Part shown: positions 47,202 through 52,586 of the stretch, in pieces
How the letters are laid out: each line of letters begins with the position of its first letter
Numbering within the stretch: the first letter of the stretch is position 1
Notes under the pieces: model-generated
The model's database searches: none
Told to the model about the DNA's origin: nothing
The model's input: the letters and a program-made list of their open reading frames with translations, nothing else
NCBI GenBank assembly: GCA_036571765.1
Contig: BROE01000023.1
Coordinates: 7,078,837 to 7,142,836 of the forward strand
Reading direction: 5' to 3'
Length of the DNA: 64,000 bases
Source: Plecoglossus altivelis
Taxonomy: Eukaryota > Chordata > Actinopteri > Osmeriformes > Plecoglossidae
Made by a program: the position numbers and the translations under genes

Positions 47202-47727
47202 CCCTCCGTCAGCAGGTTAAAGTAGGTGTAACTCTGGAATGGTAACTGCCAAGGGGCTTTGTTGTTGCCAACTTTTTTGTTAACTCCTTAGCTGCAAAGC
47301 AAACCATTTCCTATCTGTGATATAGCTGTGCTGCAGGGAGATCCTATCTGATTCTCTCAGTCACTTTTCAAGTCAACATTAGTACATTTTGCTTCTGCGA
47401 TAGTTTCCACTATGAACTTAATAAATGAGCTTCAGGTTAAACAGCCTGTGTTTATGCATGCGTCCATACAGTCGGTTCTTCTAGCCACCAGCAGACAACT
47501 GCCAAAAGTCCTTTTATCTAATTGCTCTCTCTCTCTCTCTCTCTCACTCTCTGTCTCTCTCTCACTCTCTCTCTCTCTCTCTCTCACTCTGTCTCTCACT
47601 CTCTGTCTCTCTCTCTGTCTCTCTCTCTCTGTCTGTCTCTCTCTCTGTCTGTCTCTCTCTGTCTCACTCTCTCACTCTCTCTGTCTCTATCAACAGGAAA
47701 AGAAAATCTCCATACTATCATTTCTAA
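3692..47727 (+). CDS. svep1: svep1, 3' portion (sushi, VWA, EGF and pentraxin domain-containing protein 1)
   Basis: Multi-exon gene whose 5' end (signal peptide and von Willebrand A exons) lies left of the window. Exons from 3692 to the stop at 47725-47727 encode ephrin-like, CCP, HYR, EGF and pentraxin modules in the order known for vertebrate SVEP1, ending in three EGF repeats and a basic tail. Nearly all splice sites are GT-AG, and most introns between modules are phase 1, the usual pattern for exon-encoded extracellular modules. SVEP1 is a very large secreted extracellular-matrix protein. Family knowledge links it to integrin alpha9beta1, TIE1/PEAR1 signalling and zebrafish lymphatic development. 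Five exon regions (CCP3, the exon after CCP4, three cysteine-rich exons) and EGF1 carry frameshifts or stops inside noisy sequence. I read these as assembly error, not gene death, because the many flanking exons are perfectly open. Individual exons are listed below. Confidence 0.96.
4540..4719 (+). CDS. svep1: svep1 exon: sushi/CCP1, copy A
   Basis: A 180-nt, phase 1-1 exon with a CT-rich acceptor tract and a gtgagg donor. It encodes one complete CCP with the four expected cysteines and the closing W: VVYCPELVPPENSFF, then CGLRCLPGFDLQGDG, ending GTWSGIPPSCR. The protein is identical to that of the exon at 5263-5442. Only two synonymous changes separate them (CCG/CCA Pro, ACA/ACC Thr). Confidence 0.85.
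5153..5187. repeat. Perfect hairpin, 16-bp arms and 3-nt loop
   Basis: Arms at 5153-5168 and 5172-5187 are exact reverse complements (acactactatctgtct and its partner). The duplicate unit keeps a 15-bp version at 5969-6001 with loop ggc instead of tac. Confidence 0.85.
5263..5442 (+). CDS. svep1: svep1 exon: sushi/CCP1, copy B (tandem duplicate)
   Basis: Second copy of the CCP1 exon, 723 bp downstream of copy A, also 180 nt and phase 1-1 with intact splice sites. The downstream intron is duplicated too: the stretch beginning near 4926 recurs near 5763, and that ending at 5231 recurs at about 6047. If both exons are spliced in, the protein gains a second identical CCP1 in frame. Human SVEP1 has a single CCP1-type module here followed by CCP2 and CCP3, so copy B is either a recent lineage-specific duplication or an assembly (haplotype) duplication. 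Confidence 0.75.
6061..7119. other. svep1 intron
   Basis: No exon seen. Contains a C-rich stretch (6080-6140), a GA-rich tract (6440-6570), a CA repeat (6800-6855) and a CT-rich acceptor region. Confidence 0.7.
7120..7299 (+). CDS. svep1: svep1 exon: sushi/CCP2
   Basis: A 180-nt phase 1-1 exon with the acceptor at 7118-7119 and a gtaagc donor. It encodes VRSCPSLSRPEHGQLNC and closes GPQPRCV, with four cysteines and the conserved GYRLEG and W positions. It matches the second sushi module of SVEP1 by position and by the C-PSL-P-HG pattern. Confidence 0.9.
7300..9551. other. svep1 intron with several short-period repeats
   Basis: CA-rich stretch at 7735-7940. A tandem repeat of about 29 bp (unit starting ggtcccaaccctgcccctgg), four copies, at 8032-8150. 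An array of about 44 bp units built on ctacagacagg and ccctcacc at 8190-8366. GA tract 8710-8930 and CT tract 9270-9549. No exon recognised. Confidence 0.7.
9552..9783 (+). CDS. svep1: svep1 exon: sushi/CCP3 (error-ridden)
   Basis: Follows a long CT tract and a cag acceptor. In phase 1 the first bases read out of frame, but restoring one G near 9553-9555 would give an RC-PPMFDSQRDVLPVH start. The same frame later reads GTALCLLTCHQVYSLQEM, matching the C-x3-C-x-QG-[FY]-x-L signature of SVEP1 CCP3, and a degraded VQQATC-like end lies near 9760-9777. The cysteine expected mid-module and the usual end are damaged. I infer the real exon with sequencing errors. Boundaries are approximate. Confidence 0.55.
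9784..13241. other. svep1 intron, noisy, with N gap
   Basis: Contains a GA tract (10490-11095), an unresolved gap, a disrupted GT-rich block (12257-12870) that looks error-laden, and a long CTGT/CCT polypyrimidine array (12900-13238) running straight into the HYR1 acceptor. No exon seen. Confidence 0.65.
11545..12256. other. Assembly gap (712 N)
   Basis: Run of N flanked by CA-rich (left) and GT-rich (right) low-complexity sequence. Confidence 0.99.
13242..13692 (+). CDS. svep1: svep1 exons: HYR1 domain (13242-13360, 13563-13692)
   Basis: Two exons, phase 1-0 and 0-1, with clean GT-AG sites. Exon one starts DSEPPRLQCPRDVAAE and ends ATDNSGEE. Exon two starts VLVQVKPVYSPPQLFPIG and carries YMATDRAGNRANCSFTV. 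The EPP..CP, ATDNSG, G...V.Y.ATD..GN...C.F.V pattern is the hyalin repeat, an immunoglobulin-like adhesion fold. The intervening intron is only 202 bp. Confidence 0.9.
14054..14795. repeat. C-rich minisatellite with CTCCTGTAA units
   Basis: Dozens of units of about 18-20 bp built from runs of C and ctcctgtaa[cg]. The minus strand carries many G-runs. Several units contain GTAAGT, the consensus 5' splice site, inside the HYR1-HYR2 intron. Confidence 0.85.
15271..17564 (+). CDS. svep1: svep1 exons: HYR2 domain (15271-15378, 17433-17564)
   Basis: Two phase-1 exons split at the same structural point as vertebrate HYR domains. The first starts DTEPPVIDRCRSPPTF and ends PEFSDNSG. The second carries GSLFPVGETLVQYTATDAAG and then NNRTCDLIITVQG. 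The 2-kb intron between them holds a three-copy 54-bp repeat and long CT and CA tracts. Confidence 0.9.
15817..15978. repeat. 54-bp tandem repeat, three copies
   Basis: Units start at 15817, 15871 and 15925 with cattgtacctgta. They differ at only a few positions. Confidence 0.9.
17939..18130 (+). CDS. svep1: svep1 exon: sushi/CCP4
   Basis: A 192-nt phase 1-1 exon encoding GTACDQPFTPLNGEFVC and ending ERPDCSC. It matches the CCP that follows the HYR pair in SVEP1 (C..PFTP.NG.F.C, then NCTL.C..G). A GT-rich tract precedes the acceptor. Confidence 0.9.
18307..18428 (+). CDS. svep1: svep1 exon: conserved linker after CCP4
   Basis: A 122-nt exon, phase 1-0, with a gtaagg donor. It reads LNRVANHGFKPFEMLFKASR and then CDDLDLVKSF. 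This block is characteristic of SVEP1 just after CCP4 and has no common domain name. Confidence 0.88.
18975..19132 (+). CDS. svep1: svep1 exon: linker exon in noisy sequence
   Basis: No open frame spans this block, but in order, allowing single-base errors, it shows NDPGSSDV(D)CRL near 18988-19025, N-VT-RGRQ-C near 19060-19084, LEYN(Y) near 19090-19102 and NGF-AI-G near 19126-19150. That is the order in the vertebrate SVEP1 exon lying between the preceding and following exons listed here. Both neighbours need such an exon (phase 0 donor before, phase 1 acceptor after). The start, end and frame cannot be fixed from this sequence. Confidence 0.55.
19355..19567 (+). CDS. svep1: svep1 exon: linker with furin-type basic site
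   Basis: A 213-nt phase 1-1 exon starting GPGGWGNRSPLAGQDYAYF and ending DQKIQILFNITG. It contains RYRTKRQRRLP, a dibasic stretch fitting the R-x-[KR]-R furin rule. The GPGGWG start and the I.ILFNIT end are SVEP1 signatures. Clean open frame and splice sites. Confidence 0.9.
19736..19900 (+). CDS. svep1: svep1 exon: helical linker
   Basis: The acceptor at 19734-19735 is followed by ATIPLPTSRNDSVEVANQKR, then LLRTLEQLTNRLKRTL and SSFRVSSQMIVNND. This matches the SVEP1 stretch preceding the cysteine-rich repeats. The open frame runs on to about 19972, but similarity fades after about 19900, where noisy sequence begins. The exon may continue directly into the cysteine-rich block at 19990. Confidence 0.75.
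19990..20215 (+). CDS. svep1: svep1 exon: first cysteine-rich ephrin-like repeats (error-ridden)
   Basis: Several frames must be combined, but pieces in order resemble the SVEP1 cysteine-rich region: a GS-F/V-(L)R then KRTC-L piece near 19992-20038, an HY-..-LKPE piece near 20047-20070, a C-C..W-GSF piece near 20081-20100, and SQTYRYLYCRTN-CE (compare SGxYTxYxxSRNxxDC) at 20165-20213. Ordered partial matches make this the likely exon. The boundaries are guesses. Confidence 0.5.
20320..21160. repeat. Degraded A-rich minisatellite (ggcattagaaacaaa-like, then cagaaacagg-like)
   Basis: The motif cattagaaacaaa recurs irregularly from 20320 to 20720, giving way to cagaaacag and cagcagaaac motifs to about 21150. 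Copies differ by scattered indels, consistent with a real array read with errors. Confidence 0.6.
21979..22190 (+). CDS. svep1: svep1 exon: second cysteine-rich ephrin-like repeat (error-ridden)
   Basis: A ctccgcag acceptor precedes the block. With a few indels, 22030-22085 reads NGLE-(T)-CESCP-(x)-GHYQPE, matching the SGLETCESCP.GTYQP core of this SVEP1 repeat. 22096-22140 then reads SCWAFPLDHTSTAS, comparable to SC..CPENTSTV. The order of motifs and their spacing support the identification. The uninterrupted frame at 21984-22271 is only partly the real frame. Confidence 0.55.
22990..23215 (+). CDS. svep1: svep1 exon: third cysteine-rich repeat with CPFYGTT motif (error-ridden)
   Basis: Frame pieces give TYYQ at 23091-23102, LLCPFYG at 23149-23169, and then, one base shifted, GTTTVVTGRSIT to about 23203. 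CPFYGTT...SRSIT is diagnostic of the last cysteine-rich SVEP1 repeat. The 5' part (cag then R-DYF, FSKN near 22996-23026) is plausible but less certain, and the spacing is longer than expected, so extra bases or a repeated segment may be present. Confidence 0.5.
23216..26736. other. svep1 intron; error-like block then polypyrimidine tract
   Basis: From 23216 to about 25000 the sequence is unusually free of simple repeats and rich in CpG for this gene, with no exon or known element recognised. From 25400 it returns to CA repeats, then a CT-rich tract runs at 25860-26735 up to the next exon. Confidence 0.6.
26737..26826 (+). CDS. svep1: svep1 exon: spacer before EGF1
   Basis: A 90-nt, phase 0-0 exon after a very long polypyrimidine tract: VFSSSFLPKEESVTSAPEVA and then VIEDYQAISQ. 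The acidic, low-cysteine composition and the following VFHEC start match the SVEP1 spacer between the cysteine-rich repeats and the EGF run. Confidence 0.8.
27116..27223 (+). CDS. svep1: svep1 exon: EGF1, with apparent frameshift and stop
   Basis: Starts VFHECFLNPCQNKGRCEEVG in phase 0, then hits an in-frame TGA at 27194-27196. Reading across small indels between 27180 and 27220, the same bases resemble the EGF ending C-V-T-C-SPGFTG before a clean gtaagc donor. The splice sites are intact and the next exon starts in the expected phase 1, so base-calling error is the simplest explanation. A real null allele cannot be excluded. Confidence 0.75.
27435..27530. repeat. 32-bp tandem repeat, three copies
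   Basis: Units start at 27435, 27467 and 27499 with gtgactctggctg, inside the EGF1-EGF2 intron. Partial further units reach 27570. Confidence 0.85.
27595..27914 (+). CDS. svep1: svep1 exons: EGF2 and EGF3 (27595-27708, 27801-27914)
   Basis: Two 114-nt phase 1-1 exons. The first carries CETDVDECDSAPCQNGGVC and the second INECSSSPCLNEGVC. D-x-[DN]-E-C at the start marks calcium-binding EGF repeats, and each exon ends within the C.C..G[FY].G turn. The exons are separated by only 92 bp. Confidence 0.92.
28151..28702 (+). CDS. svep1: svep1 exons: EGF4, EGF5 and EGF6 (28151-28352, 28545-28702)
   Basis: Exon one (202 nt, phase 1-2) encodes EGF4 (DINECVSSPCVNGGVC) and the start of EGF5 (NVDECNSAPCLNGGSC). 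Exon two (158 nt, phase 2-1) finishes EGF5 and encodes EGF6 (NVDECDPNPCVNGASC). All six cysteines per module and the calcium-binding consensus are present. Confidence 0.93.
28885..30836 (+). CDS. svep1: svep1 exons: pentraxin/LamG-like domain (28885-29083, 29178-29353, 30278-30402, 30707-30836)
   Basis: Four exons with matching phases (1-2, 2-1, 1-0, 0-1). Landmarks are FNLDFEVSGIHGYVMMDGVM, TFWMRSSDSTNYGTPISYAV, GWVLYVNGKERITDCPAV, GKLSDGGKGLSVGSTIPG, ESFVGSISQLNIWDRVLTPQ and GNVLAWPDFLSGVVG. This is the pentraxin jelly-roll after EGF6. A noisy extra copy of the third exon lies in the intron at 29700-30110. The intron before the last exon holds a dispersed repeat near 30545-30645. Confidence 0.95.
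29700..30110 (+). pseudogene. Noisy duplicate of the pentraxin exon 30278-30402 and its flanks
   Basis: The segment from about 29700 to 30110 repeats, in order, the sequence from about 30118 to 30440 (3' intron, acceptor region, exon, donor, next intron) with many insertions and substitutions. Shared landmarks are gtactgggtcaagacc, ccccgtggagtcgt, agggtcctgacac versus cgggtcctcacac, and ggctagacgggtcaggc. The copy has lost its acceptor and open frame. The scattered indels, as dense in exon as in intron, look like an unpolished read retained by the assembly rather than a decayed real exon. Confidence 0.75.
30545..30650. repeat. Dispersed-repeat fragment with (AGAATC)n end
   Basis: An agaatc run followed by gtttattgccattgtcagtg and aacttgc. 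This resembles a repeat family seen widely in teleost genomes. The family assignment is from memory and not verified. Confidence 0.4.
31195..31861 (+). CDS. svep1: svep1 exons: CCP5 and CCP6 (31195-31365, 31688-31861)
   Basis: Two phase 1-1 exons. CCP5 carries DCPLLENAEGHLRASS and DPGFYLVGEPLLQC. CCP6 carries CGPPLPLEHGLYQGSDFQAG and NPGFYLLGDSKMPCG. The CCP5 donor is gtaggt after GAG-C, chosen because it keeps phase 1 with the next exon. Confidence 0.93.
32141..32260 (+). CDS. svep1: svep1 exon: EGF7 (calcium-binding)
   Basis: A 120-nt phase 1-1 exon encoding DVDECALGSDCDEHASCQNT and CTCVHPYSGDGKNCT. It is the single calcium-binding EGF inserted between CCP6 and CCP7 in SVEP1. A GT-rich tract lies just upstream. 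Confidence 0.94.
32351..32527 (+). CDS. svep1: svep1 exon: CCP7
   Basis: A 177-nt phase 1-1 exon: EPVKCQNPGSPEFGHRSG, CEVGYELIGSDHLKC, ending WNGAFPYCR. Complete CCP signature. Confidence 0.93.
32850..33085. repeat. CACTGCAGA / CA-rich array
   Basis: Irregular array of acacactgcag units passing into pure CA. Confidence 0.85.
33838..35681 (+). CDS. svep1: svep1 exons: CCP8 to start of CCP14 (33838-33922, 34136-34327, 34618-34785, 35009-35681)
   Basis: Four exons in phases 1-2, 2-2, 2-2 and 2-0. Landmarks are SCGSPPVPDNVIMKG (CCP8), TCSNPPSVQHADYT (CCP9), HCGDPPALRDAVTKG (CCP10), SCGDPPTIDHALAM (CCP11), FCQRPPDLPHAILDA (CCP12), RCSKPASIEKGDVSG (CCP13) and SCFSPPILRNGFIQ (first part of CCP14). 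The acceptor at 34616-34617 was chosen because the frame upstream has a stop and the phase then gives YRLQGSGEVVC across the junction. The phase-2 introns cut each module after its second cysteine. Confidence 0.92.
35912..38685 (+). CDS. svep1: svep1 giant exon: rest of CCP14, CCP15-28 complete, first part of CCP29
   Basis: A single 2774-nt open exon, phase 0-2, with a tttctcag acceptor and a gtagaa donor. Module starts include TCDPPPDIVNG, QCPEPPLEEN, VCGSAPEVAFG, ECPQPVEIANG, ECSVPKEIANG, YCSPPKPIENG, DCGLPPHIDFG, ECKTPPAPAHG, FCGDPGGLDHG, SCGPLLVSGD, HCSRPPSIPNG, TCDPPQDISHG, CFCPTLVLKYG and RCTSAPPAVPN, then SCGVPPVLAHA. The open frame extends upstream of 35912 into the intron, but those codons are not CCP-like. 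CCP21 holds an insert of about 30 residues between the first two cysteines (see findings). Human SVEP1 likewise has one very large CCP exon. Confidence 0.95.
38997..40152 (+). CDS. svep1: svep1 exons: rest of CCP29, CCP30, CCP31 (38997-39228, 39371-39526, 40089-40152)
   Basis: Phases 2-0, 0-0 and 0-1. Landmarks are RCEEGYERVTQSDSLSC, then PCPRPSNLTSHLLLTGND (CCP30), then VGGSWSPALSSVSC closing CCP30, LCQKPLPLLNGIVEGDG (CCP31) and GDSVQTCQGDGVWSGAQP. Splitting CCP31 over two exons is unusual next to the one-exon modules that follow. Confidence 0.9.
40820..42106 (+). CDS. svep1: svep1 exons: CCP32, CCP33, CCP34 (40820-40993, 41138-41314, 41921-42106)
   Basis: Three one-module phase 1-1 exons. 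CCP32 is ALSCGPPPFVENSEHQ...GKWSLPVPSCE, CCP33 is VLLDCEAPREMLNGKVQ...SSSFPVCQ, and CCP34 is PQSCPPPPGWRESEGTRNG...SPVSSVCE. CCP34 is the most divergent, with no NG motif after its first cysteine, but keeps the spacing and the closing W. Confidence 0.9.
42107..43866. other. svep1 intron before CCP35
   Basis: 1.76 kb with no exon or recognisable element. A G-run of about 20 at 42121-42138 and a C-run at 43003-43022 are the only clear simple repeats. Confidence 0.65.
43867..44037 (+). CDS. svep1: svep1 exon: CCP35 (last sushi module)
   Basis: A 171-nt phase 1-1 exon: RVSCGPPLHVAHGVVRGAVF, SCFGGYAMEGVGKSLC, ending GTWTPPPTCR. It is followed directly by the C-terminal EGF run, as in SVEP1. Confidence 0.93.
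44516..46534 (+). CDS. svep1: svep1 exons: EGF8, EGF9, EGF10 (44516-44611, 45104-45199, 46441-46534)
   Basis: Three short exons, each one EGF: AICWLQCQNGGVCQRPNTC, PICILPCLNGGRCVAPYQC and AVCSSPCVNGGRCIRPNRC. Each ends in the C.C..GW.G..C turn. They lack the calcium-binding D-x-D-E-C start. This trio closes SVEP1 in other vertebrates. Confidence 0.95.
45463..45785. repeat. 9-bp minisatellite (CATACACTG)n
   Basis: About 36 units, with variants changing the second or fifth base. Because the period is a multiple of three, all frames stay open and spurious ORFs appear on both strands. It lies in the EGF9-EGF10 intron. Confidence 0.9.
46560..46860. repeat. Mixed CA / CTCT microsatellite
   Basis: Alternating cacaca and ctctct blocks just after the EGF10 donor. 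Confidence 0.85.
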
Positions 47728-47960
47728 GAAGCCACTCTCTCCTCATTTCTGAGGAATCTGGTATAATTATTTCACTATCAACCATGCTCTCACCCCAAGG
47801 AGACCAACATTTTGTAAAATAAAGCTGTATTTTTTCATATAGAAAATCAAACAGTATTAAATATATGCTGCTATATACTTGTACGATGTGTAAAAACAAT
47901 GTTGTGATGTGCCCAATGTATATGTGTAAACTATTCTCACGTTTTTCTTATTAAAGCATA
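47697..47960 (+). CDS. svep1: svep1 terminal exon (stop at 47725-47727) and 3' UTR
   Basis: After a CT-rich acceptor tract the phase-2 exon reads RKRKSPYYHF and stops. The basic RKR tail matches the short basic C-terminus of SVEP1. Coding ends at 47727. The rest is 3' UTR with poly(A) signals AATAAA at 47818-47823 and ATTAAA at about 47951-47956. Confidence 0.85.
47818..47823 (+). terminator. svep1: svep1 polyadenylation signal (AATAAA)
   Basis: Canonical hexamer 91 bp past the svep1 stop. A weaker ATTAAA follows near 47951. Either could be used. Confidence 0.55.
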
Positions 47961-48101
47961 AAATACAACTGGAAATGTTTCTTATATATGGTCATTTAGG
48001 ATTCGCGAGACAGTTTGGACTTGCTTCTCGCAGCGCCTGGAAGCACAAACCATCTGAAGCTTAGGTCGAGTAAAAACCCCACGGCACATGCGTATTCATC
48101 T

Positions 48102-48107
48102 TTTATT
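48102..48107 (-). terminator. txn: txn polyadenylation signal (AATAAA on minus strand)
   Basis: TTTATT on the plus strand, about 340 bp past the txn stop in the minus direction. The predicted 3' ends of svep1 and txn are thus only about 150-280 bp apart, tail-to-tail. Confidence 0.5.
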
Positions 48108-48393
48108 TGAATCACCCATTTAAAAACATATCAAAACTCAACAAACTTTGCGATAATAAATTAAAAACGTGTTTCTATGGAAGTTTGGGAAATGGAAATT
48201 TATTGAATCATGGTCAATTATTAAATGGAATGATTTGACCTACAAAACATCAATGGAATGAATTATTGCAGTTTTGAAAGAAGATATGGAAAATGCATTG
48301 TACATAAGTTTGCCAGTGTGGTAATGGGGTCACCGTGGTAACCATAAAATGGAGTCACCTTGGTAACGGTAGAATGTAAAGCGTATGTGCGTG

Positions 48394-48434
<41 letters not shown>

Positions 48435-48447
48435 AACCGGGTCTGTA

Positions 48448-51237
48448 TTAGCTCTGTGCCTTCAGAGCGTAAACCTTCTCCTCCAGTTTGGGATAGTTAG
48501 CACCAGCAAATTCATCCACCTGAAATGATAAGCACAATAAGATTTTTTTGTATTTAGACTTCATTCAAATCATTACGGTTAAATCGTACCAACAGATACA
48601 TATACTCAGATTACTTCATTGCCAACATGATCTCTGGGCACCTTGTAGTATACTATGACAACTCTCTACTGCATGAATCTCACCTTCTCTCCGTTCCTGT
48701 AGAAGTGGAATGTGGGCATGCATTTGATTCCACAGTGCTTGGCCACCTCCTATGAAGAGGAAGGGGGTGAGAGAGAGTGAGAGAGAGTGAGAGAGAGAGA
48801 GAGTGAGAGAGAGAGAGAGTGAGAGGGGAGAAGAAACAAATGAGGGAGTGAGTGTGCAACAACAGAGAGAGGTAGAGAAGGGGGAGTGGAAGAGAGAGGG
48901 AGGGGGGGGAGAGTTAGTACACAACAACAGAGATAGAAAAACTATCTGGGAAGCAAGACGATAGAAACATGTGCCTCTGTGCACACAGTGTCCACACCTC
49001 TACACTTTCTACACCTCCACACCTCTACACCTCCACACCTCCACACCTCTACACCTCCACACCTCCTCCTGTACTGAGTTTTTGTGGGTTAAGATAAGAT
49101 AAGATAAGAGATCCTTTATTTGTCCCACAATGGGGAAATTCCACTGTTGCAACACACAGTTTTGGACAGGAATGAAGGAAATAGGTGCATGCAATAACAA
49201 AAGGATAAATAAACATGGTTGTAAGAAAATACAATATAAAGTGTAAAGTGCACACTCTTATTTACATTGTAAATGGTATCTAAAGTGGCTAAAGTGTATT
49301 GTTATATTATGTACAGTAAGTGACTACAGTGAGGTGAAAAGTCTATTTACAGTATGTTAAATTATAAATTATATTGCACATGATTGTGGCGGGTGAATGG
49401 CACGTGTTCAGGGCTAACAGTGATCATTGAGCAACAGTTCTACGGGCCTATGTGACCCTCAAGTGCTCTGTGACTGCATATAACAAAAAGGGCCATGCAA
49501 ATACATTTTCATTTGGATTCAAGCCCAGCCACACTTATCATCTCAGTCAAACTCAGTCCCCACCTCTGCATCATCCACGTCCACCTTCAGGAAAACCACG
49601 TTCTTGTTGTCAGGTTTCTCTGATAGTTCCTGTCGGAGAAAAAAATACAGACAGAATCGTCAGCAGTTTCAATAAAATATGGAGGCAGACCATTGGCGTC
49701 GTATGGCTGATATACCAATCTGCTGACAGGGCTTTTATCGCCCTGCACTGCAGATCGCATGGGACGTTCAAGAGCAGCCCAGTAAGAACGTCAGTTCGAT
49801 CATTTCGCAGCTCATTCGTGAAATGTTGACATTTCAGTTATCTTCTGAACGGTTCGAAGACGCAGGCGTCTGCTTGTAAACCAAGAGCCGTCAACCAAGT
49901 GGTTCTGTCATTCATTTGGGTTCTACAGTCTTGAGCTGCCTCATCCTAGCGGAGGTGGTTGCCACGGGCAACAGCGATTGCAACAAAAACCCGATGGAGG
50001 TTAAGTCAGACTCTCTGGGGTCGGAAAGAAGACAGACGGACGATCGGAACGGGAGGAGGTCCTCATTACAGACCTCACAACGGCAGCTAACATGATGAAT
50101 ATAAACTAGGCTGATGAGCTTTGTGCTTCTGAAGAAGGCCTGTGCTGTACTGTAGGTCTGCTGGCAGTTTGAACCAAGACTGTGTTGAGTGAAACTAGCC
50201 TTGGAATTCTTGATTCACAATCCAAATAGGTCAGATAAACAAAGGCTAGATTAGTCAATGCGTGTATGGATTTCTACTTCTAAGAGTCTCCATGTGTTTA
50301 CTTTGACCTATGATTCAAACTCAAAGACTTCAGACTGATGCAACAGGAACATTCTGGAAGAATGGAATGTGTTGCGGTGAACTTTTAATTCTGTTCTTTT
50401 GGTTGAAAGGTGCATCTTTTTCTTTCGACCACACGAAGGGAGGAGCGTCTGTTGTTGAAGGAGAAGGAGAGACGCTCACCTTGAAGCGGGGAGCGATGTT
50501 CTTGCAGGGACCGCACCACGTAGCCGTGAAGTCCACCACCACGAGCTTGTCACCAGCCTGTTTAAGGGTGGCCAAGAAGGTATCCTAGTGTGAGAGAGCG
50601 AGCGAAGGGAGGCAGAGGGGGGGGAAAACCCGTTATTAATGACTTCTTTTTAATGGTTGCGTGCTGAACCACACTGACATGTTACTTATTTTGAGATTGC
50701 ATAATTCAATACGTCATTTATACAGTAGTGAGCGAGTTGCTCATCGCTCTAGCTTTTTAGCGACAAGTTATTATTCATAGCCTACTCTGTAATGATAAAC
50801 TGACGTACTTCTACTGAAAAAGCGGAGAGTCTGATAAACGTCCTCAGTGGAGATAGACAGTCTAGTTGAACAGGTCTTCAGACAGCCCAAGTCACGATAG
50901 TAACCCTAGCCTGACTAACGTTTAGTGCTAGCTTGCTATAATGACAACTTGGCTTCGCATGAATACGATCCATCTACTAAATGAGTAGCAAATTGAGGAA
51001 CTCAATTCATATTTTAAATAGTGTTAACGCAATATTAAAGGCTTTTAAATAAATACAAAGTACAACGATGAAAACTTCTTAAAAATTTGACAGTGATGTT
51101 TAGGCTAACAAGTAGTCGTTAAACAGCGCGGTGTCTTTCAATACAACTCTACCACGCCAATAAAACCCATATACAATGCGTAGCCTAAATGAATGTATGA
51201 AACATAGTCTTACCAGATCTTCAATTTCGACAATCAT
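48448..51237 (-). CDS. txn: txn, thioredoxin
   Basis: Five coding exons on the minus strand: 51237-51214 (MIVEIEDL), 50584-50480, 49629-49564, 48749-48684 and 48519-48448, all joining in phase 0, for 110 aa. The fold core VVVDFTATWCGPCKNIAPRF carries the redox-active WCGPC at residues 31-35, identical to human thioredoxin positions. VDVDDAEEVAKHCGIKCMPT follows, with the cis-proline at 77 and extra cysteines at 71 and 75, comparable to the regulatory cysteines 69 and 73 of human TXN. The role is cytosolic/nuclear protein disulfide reduction, recycled by thioredoxin reductase. The C-terminal EEKVYALKAQS is a little longer than in mammals. The start is the only ATG giving a proper length, next to a gtaaga donor. 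Confidence 0.96.
49085..49180. repeat. Dispersed-repeat fragment with (GATAA)n head
   Basis: Runs of agata/aagat followed by gatcctttatttgtcccaca and atggggaaattcc. This matches a common teleost interspersed-repeat end by recollection only. It lies in the txn intron between its third and fourth coding exons. Confidence 0.4.
49630..50479. other. txn intron
   Basis: Unique-looking sequence between the second and third coding exons of txn; nothing recognised. Confidence 0.6.
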
Positions 51238-52580
51238 GGTTGATAGCGGGTTGGATGGCCTATATTCCGCAACTAGAACCTAAAGGTGAAAGAGCTCCAC
51301 AAAATGACAGTCCAAGCGGGACTGGTTATCCACAGGTTTATAACGCACCTCTCGGAAGCCCTGCCCCCCCTTTGACTTACCGGAAACAGCCTAGTAACGT
51401 CTCGCAAGTAGGCGCACACAATATGTGGACTTGGGCAACTAGTCTTCAGAGTAGAGAGGATCGGTCTATCGTTTGATCATGCATCTCCTGAGAAATCGAC
51501 ATGTTTCAAACTGGACTGTGTTTAGTCACACATTAGACTGGATTTGCATTATAAATGTACCCGAAATGTTGTACTTATGTGAACAATCTGATGCGTGGTA
51601 GTAGCCTCTGTTTTCGTTTGTTTGTAGCGTATTATTTTTAATAGGCTAAACAAAGAAACGAATTCAAGTCTGTTTATGAGTCCGAGTAGGCTACGTTCAC
51701 TTGTTAACTTACTGGCATTATGGTACCATTATGGCACAACTATATTTATAGTTGGCTTGTATTTACTGTCTATCGGTTAATATTTTATCCACGAGTCACA
51801 GTGACTTGACAAATTCTAGGCTTACTACGTGCATGGGATTGGATGAGACGGTGAGTCACAACGACATTTATCCAATGGGGTGACGTTGTGTAAAGAGATG
51901 GGCGTTACCTGAAAGTAGTATTATTTCGTGACCATGAATTCCATAAAAAGTAAATATATAATTGTATTTTTAAAGGAATTCATGGTCAGAAATGATAATT
52001 TATAATAGTAAATATAATTTCTAAAGTGTAATAGTACCTTTATATACCTACTACAGTTCAGTCCATTTTTGGGTTCGTTGTCAGTAAAAAGGTCAAAATG
52101 AAACTGGATTCTGTTGTTTAAATATTTGTGCTCAAGCCTAGTTATGAATCCAGTTCTTTAGTAGACTAGACCCAAGCCGCTAACCATGGTAACAAGGTTC
52201 TTGTCCTCATTCAACAGCCTAATGATATTCGAATCCGAGTCTAAAAATACGCGTTCTTTCAATGTAACAAAAGGTTGAACTCATCAGCCTCTGTTGGTGC
52301 TCCAGTCTTGCTCTATTATTTTGTAGTCTTATAAAAATGGTTCTTTTAGTATCAAAGGGTTCTTCTAACCGCTCTCAAGTGCCTGAATGGCATCCATGAC
52401 AAGCAGCTAATTACCTAGCCCACTAAAATGCAACTTAGATTTAATAATGTCTAGGTTGAGGAGATTCTTGAAAACCACTTTCTATGGCACCCATGTTGGA
52501 CACTTACGATGCATTTCAATTATATTTCTAAACCTTAGGATGGAAAATATTCACAAAAAAACAGAAGCCAGAAAAAGTGA
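51238..52580. other. txn 5' region and txn-ptgr1 intergenic space
   Basis: The txn 5' UTR/promoter should occupy the left part. The right part ends at the ptgr1 poly(A) signal. AT-rich, with no ORF similar to known proteins and no RNA gene seen. Confidence 0.6.
51840..51900. promoter_or_regulatory. AP-1-like and CCAAT motifs in the txn-ptgr1 intergenic region
   Basis: TGAGTCA at 51852-51858, CCAAT at 51872-51876 and a TGACGT CRE-like core at 51881-51886 cluster within 35 bp, about 620-650 bp upstream of the txn start. Thioredoxin genes are induced by oxidative stress through AP-1/NRF2-type sites in other vertebrates. This link is inference only. Confidence 0.25.
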
Positions 52581-52586
52581 TTTATT
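52581..52586 (-). terminator. ptgr1: ptgr1 polyadenylation signal (AATAAA on minus strand)
   Basis: TTTATT on the plus strand, about 290 bp past the ptgr1 stop. Gives a 3' UTR of roughly 300 bases. Confidence 0.45.
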
